DNA of 64,000 bases from Sporothrix humicola (Eukaryota; Ascomycota; Sordariomycetes; Ophiostomatales; Ophiostomataceae): positions 46,167 to 110,166 of the forward strand of contig WNYE01000111.1 of the NCBI GenBank assembly GCA_021396245.1. Reading direction: 5' to 3'. The notes beneath the pieces are model-generated. The model was not told where the DNA came from, searched no databases, and was given only the letters and a program-made list of their open reading frames with translations. Shown here one piece after another: positions 56,845 through 64,000 of the stretch; within the stretch, counting starts at the first letter, position 1; each line of letters opens with the position of its first letter. The position numbers were made by a program, and so were the translations under genes.

Positions 56845-58734
56845 ATGGGATCTGTTGAGCCCAAGCGCCCCGTCCGCGTGGCCGGTGCCTCGGGCGGTTT
56901 CTCTGACCGTGTCCGTGCCATTGAGTCGCTGGCTCGCTTCGAGGATGTCGACGTCATCTGCGGTGACTGGCTCTCGGAGCTGACCATGACCATGCACGGC
57001 ACGGCCAAGGTCCGCAACAAGTCCGCCAACGAGGGCAAGGAACTGACCTGGGAGGAGGAGGTCCGCAACGCCATGTTCGCCGAGAACTTTATGGACTGCT
57101 TCGAGCCCGCCATTGAGTACCTGGCCAAGAACAAGGTGCGCCTGGCCGTCAACGCCGGCGCCTCGGACACGGAGATTCTGGCCAAGATCGTCCAGGCCAA
57201 GGTCACCGAGAAGGGCTACAACCTCAAGGTCGCCTGGATCGAGGGCGACGACGTCACCGGCTCGGTCAAGAACCTGATCGCCAAGGGCGAGCAGTTCCGC
57301 AGTCTGATGCACAACAAGTCCCTCGAGGAGTGGGGTCTGGACCCTGTCTGCGCCCAGTGCTACCAGGGTGGTCTGGGCATTGCCCGCGCCCTGACCGAGG
57401 GTGCCGACATTGTCATCTGCGGCCGTGTCTCGGACGCCTCGCCCATTATCGGTGCCGCTGCCTGGTGGCACGGCTGGAAGGCCGACCAGTTCGACGAGCT
57501 TGCCGGCTCGCTGATCATTGGTCACCTGCTGGAGTGCGGCTCGTACGTGTCGGGCGGCTACTGCGCGGACTTCAAGTCAATCATGAAGGCCGGCAAGCAC
57601 ATTGACATGGGCTTCCCGATCTGCGCCATCGACCACAAGGGCGAGGGTGTCATGTACAAGGAGAAGAACCGGGGCGGTGTGATGACGGTCAACTCGTGCA
57701 CGTCGCAGCTGCTGTACGAGATCCAGGGCCCGCAGTACTACAACTGCGACGTCACTGCCTGGCTCGAGGACATTAAGTTTGAGCAGATCGGCGAGGACCA
57801 GGTCAAGGTGTCGGGCGTCAAGGGTCTGCCGCCGCCGCCGACGACCAAGGTCGGCATCACGGGCTTCGCGGGCTGGCAGGCCGAGTACCACGTGTACCTG
57901 TGCGGCCTCGACATTGAGGAGAAGTGCAAGTTCACGGAGGAGCAGATCAAGGCCGAGCTCGGCGAGGAGATGCTCAAGAAGTTCGACGTGCTCAAGTTCA
58001 TGCAGAACGGCTCGTCGGTCATTGACGCGCGCAACCAGGATGTTGCCACCGTTGACTTCCGCATCTTTGCCCAGTCCAAGGACCGTGAGCTGCTGAGCAT
58101 GCGCAACCCCAACGGCTTCTTCCGCCGCAGCATGACCTGCTTCCTGCAGTCGTGCCCCGGTGCCTCGCTCGGCAACGACATGCGCCAGGCCGAGGGCAAG
58201 CCGTACTACGAGTACCACCCGTCGCTGCTGCCGCAGTCGGAGATGAAGCAGCGCCTGCACCTGCTGTTCGACCACCCCACGCCCGTCATCGACCTGCCGC
58301 CGCCCCCAGAGTTCCGCACTTACGACCGCCAGCAGCCCACCTACGAGACCAAGAACCCTGTCGCCCTCGACAGCTTTGGTCCCACCGTGCGCATGCCCCT
58401 CGGCCGCATTGTCCTCGGCCGCTCCGGTGACAAGTGCTCCGACTGCAACGTCGGCTTCTTTGTGCGCCACGACGACGAGTGGGACTGGCTGCGCAGCTTC
58501 ATGACGGTCGCCAAGGTTCGCGAGCTGCTGGGCCCCGAGGAGGACCACGGCAAGCCCATTGACCGCTTCGAGCTGCCCAACATCCGCGCCGTGCACTTCT
58601 TGCTGCACGACCACCTGGACCGCGGCTACGACGCCTGCTCGACGTACGACACCCTGGGCAAGAACTGCCTCGAGTACCTACGCGCCAAGACGGTCGACCT
58701 GCCCGTCAAGTTTGTCGAGCGCGGCACTGTCTAA
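56845..58734 (+). CDS. AtuA-family protein (acyclic terpene utilisation, DUF1446)
   Basis: Single exon, 629 residues, starting MGSVEPKRPVRVAGASGGFS. The large N-terminal AtuA domain (about 10-470) carries the family segments VICGDWLSELTMTM, LAVNAGASDTEILAKIVQAK, GADIVICGRVSDASPIIGAA and SGGYCADFKSIMKAG. A proline-rich linker (PVIDLPPPPEFR) leads to a smaller C-terminal domain (about 510-615, MPLGRIVLGRSGDKCSDCNV). In Pseudomonas AtuA belongs to the citronellol/geraniol degradation cluster; its reaction is not established. Fungal members are common but uncharacterised. Codon use is extremely GC3-rich and uniform, which suggests high expression. No beta-oxidation partner gene lies beside it here. 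Confidence 0.88.
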   Translation: MGSVEPKRPVRVAGASGGFSDRVRAIESLARFEDVDVICGDWLSELTMTMHGTAKVRNKSANEGKELTWEEEVRNAMFAENFMDCFEPAIEYLAKNKVRLAVNAGASDTEILAKIVQAKVTEKGYNLKVAWIEGDDVTGSVKNLIAKGEQFRSLMHNKSLEEWGLDPVCAQCYQGGLGIARALTEGADIVICGRVSDASPIIGAAAWWHGWKADQFDELAGSLIIGHLLECGSYVSGGYCADFKSIMKAGKHIDMGFPICAIDHKGEGVMYKEKNRGGVMTVNSCTSQLLYEIQGPQYYNCDVTAWLEDIKFEQIGEDQVKVSGVKGLPPPPTTKVGITGFAGWQAEYHVYLCGLDIEEKCKFTEEQIKAELGEEMLKKFDVLKFMQNGSSVIDARNQDVATVDFRIFAQSKDRELLSMRNPNGFFRRSMTCFLQSCPGASLGNDMRQAEGKPYYEYHPSLLPQSEMKQRLHLLFDHPTPVIDLPPPPEFRTYDRQQPTYETKNPVALDSFGPTVRMPLGRIVLGRSGDKCSDCNVGFFVRHDDEWDWLRSFMTVAKVRELLGPEEDHGKPIDRFELPNIRAVHFLLHDHLDRGYDACSTYDTLGKNCLEYLRAKTVDLPVKFVERGTV

Positions 58735-61457
58735 GGCAGTCGTGGTGTAGCAAAAAGAACAAAGAAAAAAGCACCAGAATGAACAAAAAGAAACGTGGAC
58801 ATGATTTTTCACATTTATTTATGAACACATATTTTGCATGGCCTTTCACTGTACATATTTAGTTTTATTTAGTCATCATATTCATATTTATTTTCATATT
58901 TTCACATTTTCGGATATACATATTTGTCGTTTGCCTTTTTGGATAATATCTTCATGCTTGCTTCTGATCTTGCATATAGCCGATCACTTACATGCCTCAA
59001 TGCATCCAAAAGCACTCGGACGTGACGGAACTTGTTGTCGCCTGACTAGACGTGTGACGCACTGGCCCCGATGCAGCCGCTTTCTATCATTTTCTGTTGT
59101 CGTTTCTCTCGATGTATCCTGTCAGCTCCGCAAAATAAGCAAAATAAGCAAAATAAGAACGGGCCGCAACTGGAAGGATGCAAGGATTTTGCGGGGAAAC
59201 CAGGCAAGTTCTGGCGGCATTGCATAATGTGGGCACCCAATACAACGTCATGGCGGGTGGGAAAAGGCAAGAAGAAGACATGAAAAAGGCGGTTAAAAAG
59301 CCGCAGGGGATACTGCCGTTGCACGCGTCGACATCGTGGGCTTGGTCACTGATTTTTGGTACTTGATCTTTGGTCGTCAACTGGGCCGATGGCAGCCTGG
59401 GCGGGCAGGTGCTCCAGATGCAGCTAACAGCGGAGAGCGGTGGACCTGCCCGTCTTGGAAAAGTTAAAAGTTTGGGGAGGGGATGGCAGTCAAGGACAAG
59501 GCGGGCGAGGCGGCCGTCGGGAACATGCGGTGCCCTAAAGTAGATTTTGTTTCCTTCGTCTTATGCTTCCTTCTTCGTCTTTACTTGATTTTCCTTTTCT
59601 TGGACAATGCTTGTCGAGCTTGCTGAGCTTGTGTGTTGGCGATCGCTTCCACATACTTAATAGAAGGATGTCAGGATCAAAGACCGTTGCAAGACAAATA
59701 CCAGTATTCGGCAACAAGGTTGAAAAGAGCTGGGGACTTTCAAGTCAAAGTCAAAGTCAAACGTCGTTCAATATAATAACGAGTCCGAGAGACAAAGAAG
59801 CTCAAGAACAATATTGGAAGCACAAACTTCGATCGTGCAAGACATCTCGGTATATTTACGAAACGAGGTGTGTATACTGTCTGGTCATTATCTCTCGATG
59901 GGTATCGCTTCACAATCTTCATATCTTCATATCTTTCAACGGGTTCTTCAGTATCTTGGAGCTGTGTCCATGGGGACCCATTATCTCTGCAATCTCGTCC
60001 ACTGGCCACGCGTGCCCCTTGGATCTTTGCATCTCAACTGCCATGTCACCCTGGAGCGCACCCGAATCATACATTGAGTTGTAGTTGAGCAGATAGTAAA
60101 GGAAATGTATGTAAAAACAAGGCCAGCCACTCAGAGAGCCTGTCCTCGTTCGGTCACTCCCTTTATTATTTTCAGACTTTTTCTGCTTCTCCCTCGACAT
60201 GTATTAATCCGCATCACATATACCCTGCCAATCTGCCGCGGCCCAACCAGGTCATTTTGTGTCTTGTTTTTTTACTCCTGTGTACAAAATGGCACTCTAT
60301 TTGCCATGTGATGGGAGGGGGATATGGAGGAGATAATGGAGGGAAGAAATGGGACGAAAAGCAAGAAAAAGCGAGACAAAATACACTGCAAAAAGTGAAC
60401 ACAACCGCCCCAAAACACACCAAAAAAGAGGGGAGATTGGCAGCCGTCGTCGCCGCCACTCGCGACAGCCAATCCGCATCGACAACGCGCTGATCATTTG
60501 CAAATTGGAGGTTGGAGGCTGGCTCAATCAGTGAACAGCGTGAACGCTTCCCTGTCGAAAGCCCGTCTTTTCGTTTCGTTTGGTCAACCTCGAGCCCCCT
60601 CTTTGCGCCCTCCTTTCACCCCCTGTTTGTGAGCTTGTCTTTCCTGCCAACTTTTGTACCTTTTCTGGTCGAGATACGAGTGTTCTCTGTTGTACCCATC
60701 TCCCATCTCTTCTCTCAGCCAAGCTGTCAAGAGATTGACTGCCCACCCCCCGCCGCAACCTAAAGCTTGTTGCTTTCTTTTTACTGAGTTGGGAAGGTTC
60801 ACTCTAAACCCTGGTCCTGGAAAGAGCATGGGTTGTGGGCGGACGATGGAGAGATGTTCGTCCACTTGACCAGTCGTCTTTTGTCTTTTGTCTTTTGACT
60901 CGAGATACAATCGGGCTCGGTTGCATTCATCTCCGGTCCACGCGCCCCGTCCATTGAAAGTTGTTCCATGACCTCAGAGACCAGATGCCAGGGAGGGGGT
61001 CTTGGACTGAACGTTGTATGCCCATCAGCGGGTCTGTTCCGTACGACGTGCAGTGTGCACACGACAAAAGATGGCCTGGAATGGAGGGTGACAGTGCCTG
61101 GCTGCCAGGCACAAGACAAGATCGCCGTAGGCTGCGTGGACTACCTGTTTGTATAAAGAGGTCACGATGCGGCGCATGGCAGGTCCACGGGAGCGCCCTT
61201 TTCTCTTGACTGTTTCTGACCTCCCTTGCTCTTTCCTTTTTGCTATTATTCACTTTTGTGTCGAAAGAGTTGTGGCCTAATTCATTCGCACCTTCCTCGT
61301 GAGATGCACTGCTTGGTCTAGTCGACCATACGTGTATCGCACCTTCCCTGGCCGTGTCCAGTGTCGACAGAGTAAAAGAAAGGCCAGCCCCTGAGTCGTT
61401 GTGGTCGATCGTCTCCATCTTCACTTCACATAATATTGCCCACCAACCGACGTCAAC
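58735..61457. other. Intergenic region, AtuA gene / neutral ceramidase gene
   Basis: A 2.7 kb gap in tandem orientation. It is A+T-rich from about 58800 to 58960 (AtuA 3' end). It holds three 9-nt copies of AAAATAAGM at 59132-59158 and a 6-nt AAGTCA triplet repeat at 59742-59759. Open frames are short and unbiased. No RNA gene seen. Confidence 0.5.
59132..59158. repeat. 9-nt tandem repeat (AAAATAAGC)
   Basis: Three contiguous copies of AAAATAAGC, the last with one mismatch, in the AtuA-ceramidase gap. Confidence 0.75.
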
Positions 61458-63869
61458 ATGGCTCCGTATCACGCCTACGGGCCGATCGAGAACGAGATGC
61501 ACGACGAGGAGAAGGAGATCAACGACGAGGCCAACGAGGCCGACGAGGCTTTGTTACAGTCCCAGCCTAAAACAACGCACCGCCGCCCGGCCCGGCGCTC
61601 GATTTTCATCGCTATTGCCGCCGTGTCCTTTTTTGTCTTGGCCATCTTTGCCGTCTTGATTCTCGGCAAGCCGTCCACCAACTCGCAGCAGACCGCCCCG
61701 GATACACCCCCCGTCAAGGCCGAAACGCAACACCACGACGAGCTCCCGCCGCTGTCTAGGTCGACGCCGACGGGCGACAAGTACCTGATTGGTGTGGGCA
61801 AGGCCGACATTACGGGGCCTGTCGTTGAACTGAATTTCGCCGGATATGCCAGTCTCGCACAGACGGGCACGGGTCTGCGGCAGCGCATCTATGCGCGCGC
61901 GTTCATCATTGGCGACGTCAAGAACCCCAGCGACCGGTTTGTTTATCTCATTCTGGACGCACAGTCGGGTGACGCCGCCGTCCGTCTCGGTATTCTCGAG
62001 GGCGTGGCCGCTCTGGGCTCCGACTACTCGGTGTACAACACCAACAACATTGCCGTCACGGGCACGCACCAGCACAGTGGTCCCGGCGCCTGGTTCAACT
62101 ATCTTCTGCCGCAAGTGACAAGCCTTGGATGGAGCCAGCAGAGCTACCAGGCCCTGGTCACGGGCTCTGTCCTGGCTGTCCAGCGTGCCCATGCTTCGCT
62201 CACAGAAGGCTACCTCGACGTCGGCAAGACCAACATCACCGACGGCAACCTGTCGCGCAGTCTGTACGCCTACATGGCCAACCCGGCCGAAGAGCGCGCC
62301 AAGTACGTCGGCGCCACTGACGGCAGCACCGACACGGAGATGACGCTGGTGCGCCTGCAGCGCGCATCCGACTTGAAGAATATTGGCGTGCTGTCGTGGT
62401 TCCCCGTGCACGGCACGTCGATGCTCGAGAACAACACGCACGTCACGGGCGACAACAAGGGCGTGGCCGCCGTCATGTTTGAGAAGCAAATGGCCTCGGA
62501 CCCCAACGCGGCCGACGGCTTCGTCGCCGGCTTCTCGCAGGCCAATGTCGGCGACACGACGCCCAACGTGCTGGGCGCGTACTGCGACGACGGCTCGGGC
62601 CAAATGTGCAGCTACGAGACCAGCACCTGCGCCGACGGCAAGTCCGAGTCGTGCCACGGCCGCGGTCCCTTTTTCGAGAAGCTCGATCTGGGCGTGTCCA
62701 GCTGCTACGAGATTGGCCGCCGCCAGTACGCCGGCGCTTTGAATATCTACAACGGTCTCGCCACATCCTCGACGCCCGTGGTCGGCTCGTCGGTCAAGTC
62801 GTTCCACTTTTACCAGGACATGTCCTTTTTCAACTTCCAGCTGCCCAACGGCACCAATGTGCAGACCTGCCCCGCAGCCTTGGGCTACTCGTTCGCTGCC
62901 GGCACCACTGACGGCCCTGGCGCATTTGATTTTACGCAGGCCGATTCGGGCAGTCCGGATGCCAACCCGCTGTGGGCCGTTGTCGCCGATCTGTTGCGCA
63001 CACCCACGCCCCAGCAAGTCGCCTGCCAGTCCCCCAAGCCTGTTTTGCTCGATGTCGGCCAGATGAGCGAGCCGTACGCCTGGTCGCCCAACATTGTCGA
63101 CATGCAAGTCCTGCGCGTCGGCCAGCTCTTGATCATCATCTCGCCGTCCGAGGCCACCACCATGTCCGGCCGCCGCTGGCGCAACGCCGTGCGCGACGAA
63201 GCTGCTGCCACGTTCCTCAAGGGCGGCGCCGACCCGATTGTTGTGCTCGGCGGCCCGGCCAACGTCTACGCCCACTACTGCGCAACGCCCGAAGAATACG
63301 GCATCCAGCGCTACGAGGGCGCCAGCACGCTGTATGGCCCCTGGCAGCTGCCCGCCTACATCAACCTGACCGTTGGAGCGCTCAAGTACCTGGCACCCGA
63401 TGCTACGGGCGCTCCTCCCGCCGGTCCCTCGCCACCCGACAACCGCAAGAACTCGCTGAGCTTTATCACGGGTGTCGTCTTTGACGCCGCGCCCATTGGC
63501 AAGTCCTTTGGCCAGGTCACGGCGCAGCCGGCCGCCACGTACAAGCCCGGCGCCGTCATCAACGCCACCTTCCAGGCGGCCAACCCGCGCAACAACCTGA
63601 GGTTGGAGGGCACGTTTGCGGCGGTCGAGCAGCTGGATGGGAGCGGCAACTGGGTGCAGGTGCGCGACGACTCGGACTGGTCGCTGGTGTACACGTGGAC
63701 GCGCACCAACACGGTGCTGGGGTATAGCACGGTGACCATTAGCTGGGAGTCGGAGACGACGGCGGCGCCGGGCACGTACCGACTGCGGTACTATGGCGAC
63801 TCGAAGCCGCTGATTGGCTCGATCTCGGCCTTTAACGGAGCCAGCAATGCCTTTTCGTTGGAGAATTAG
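61458..63869 (+). CDS. Neutral ceramidase, type II membrane protein
   Basis: Single exon, 803 residues starting MAPYHAYGPIENEMHDEEKE. An acidic cytosolic tail is followed by a membrane anchor at about 48-70 (SIFIAIAAVSFFVLAIFAVL), so the catalytic part should be luminal or extracellular. The ceramidase domain starts near 108 (YLIGVGKADITGPVVELNFA). Zinc-site motifs are present: THQHSGPG (203-210), HGTS near 319, the Glu in SPSEATTMSGRR and the Tyr in PEEYGIQRYEG. The nucleophile motif reads GDTTPN (365-370), with Thr368 where the bacterial and human enzymes have Ser. The C-terminal immunoglobulin-like domain ends FNGASNAFSLEN. The enzyme cleaves ceramide to sphingosine and fatty acid. The stop codon falls just before the degraded end of the window. 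Confidence 0.9.
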   Translation: MAPYHAYGPIENEMHDEEKEINDEANEADEALLQSQPKTTHRRPARRSIFIAIAAVSFFVLAIFAVLILGKPSTNSQQTAPDTPPVKAETQHHDELPPLSRSTPTGDKYLIGVGKADITGPVVELNFAGYASLAQTGTGLRQRIYARAFIIGDVKNPSDRFVYLILDAQSGDAAVRLGILEGVAALGSDYSVYNTNNIAVTGTHQHSGPGAWFNYLLPQVTSLGWSQQSYQALVTGSVLAVQRAHASLTEGYLDVGKTNITDGNLSRSLYAYMANPAEERAKYVGATDGSTDTEMTLVRLQRASDLKNIGVLSWFPVHGTSMLENNTHVTGDNKGVAAVMFEKQMASDPNAADGFVAGFSQANVGDTTPNVLGAYCDDGSGQMCSYETSTCADGKSESCHGRGPFFEKLDLGVSSCYEIGRRQYAGALNIYNGLATSSTPVVGSSVKSFHFYQDMSFFNFQLPNGTNVQTCPAALGYSFAAGTTDGPGAFDFTQADSGSPDANPLWAVVADLLRTPTPQQVACQSPKPVLLDVGQMSEPYAWSPNIVDMQVLRVGQLLIIISPSEATTMSGRRWRNAVRDEAAATFLKGGADPIVVLGGPANVYAHYCATPEEYGIQRYEGASTLYGPWQLPAYINLTVGALKYLAPDATGAPPAGPSPPDNRKNSLSFITGVVFDAAPIGKSFGQVTAQPAATYKPGAVINATFQAANPRNNLRLEGTFAAVEQLDGSGNWVQVRDDSDWSLVYTWTRTNTVLGYSTVTISWESETTAAPGTYRLRYYGDSKPLIGSISAFNGASNAFSLEN

Positions 63870-64000
63870 GGGGGGGGGGGGGGGGGGGGGGGGGGCCAGG
63901 GGGTGGTTGTTTTTGGGGGGTGGGGGGATAAATTTAACGGGCAGGTGTCGGGGGGGTTGCGGGGGGGGGGGTAGCGGGGGGTGCGGGCAGCGGGGGGGGG
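63870..64000. repeat. Poly-G low-complexity end of the window
   Basis: From the base after the ceramidase stop codon to the end, the sequence is overwhelmingly G, with runs up to about 26. This is unlike anything else in the window and looks like a sequencing or assembly artefact at a contig end. Confidence 0.75.

Noticed and set aside
61554..63275. 573-codon open frame on the minus strand inside the ceramidase gene
   Set aside because: Antisense shadow; the plus strand carries full ceramidase motifs.
1..64000. tRNA, 5S rRNA, CRISPR arrays and transposable elements
   Set aside because: Reading both strands by eye gave no convincing B-box/cloverleaf, no 5S-like block, no spaced direct repeats and no transposase or reverse-transcriptase fragment. 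A tRNAscan or Infernal run would be decisive.

Overview
The window is nuclear DNA of a filamentous ascomycete (Pezizomycotina, most likely a Sordariomycete). Evidence: intron-poor genes with 50-130 nt GT..AG introns, many with a CTAAC-type branch site; GC-rich third codon positions; and fungal families such as DNM1, NCR1, SWF1, COX19, FMC1, AHA1, RAP1 and AtuA. Eighteen protein genes are supported. I see no tRNA or rRNA gene, transposon, CRISPR array or bacterial-type operon.

Layout. 0.5-4.2 kb: a fused succinyl-CoA synthetase-like protein and COX19, both minus. 6-8.6 kb: DNM1 (mitochondrial fission dynamin), plus. 9.3-13.4 kb: a large F-box/zinc-finger protein, minus. 14.7-18.9 kb: NCR1 (Niemann-Pick C1 type sterol transporter), plus, with an in-frame TAG followed by 85 more coding-looking codons. 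A gene-free 4.9 kb follows. 23.8-25.7 kb: cytochrome P450, plus. 26.3-28.9 kb: RAP1-like telomere protein, minus. 29.9-31.3 kb: SWF1 palmitoyltransferase, plus. 31.6-34.3 kb: divergent pair of mitochondrial genes, MRX8-like EngB GTPase (minus) and FMC1-like LYR protein (plus). 34.8-39.2 kb: a 1432-residue disordered protein, minus. A 6.1 kb gene-poor gap follows. 45.3-46.3 kb: AHA1, plus. 47.6-48.7 kb: nitrilase-superfamily hydrolase, plus. 48.8-50.5 kb: SET-domain protein with a signal peptide, minus. 51.6-52.6 kb: J-domain protein, minus. 53.3-53.9 kb: small secreted protein, minus. 56.8-58.7 kb: AtuA-family protein, plus. 61.5-63.9 kb: neutral ceramidase, plus. The last 130 bases are almost pure G and look like a degraded contig end.

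The genes are mostly housekeeping and do not form one pathway. Themes that recur are mitochondria (SCS-like, COX19, DNM1, MRX8, FMC1), sterol and sphingolipid handling (NCR1, ceramidase), and chaperones (AHA1, J protein). The observations most worth a second look are the NCR1 internal stop, the apparent Myb duplication in RAP1 with introns at matching positions, the ATP-grasp-depleted SCS fusion, the secreted-looking SET protein with a 26 nt microexon, and a heat-shock element upstream of AHA1.
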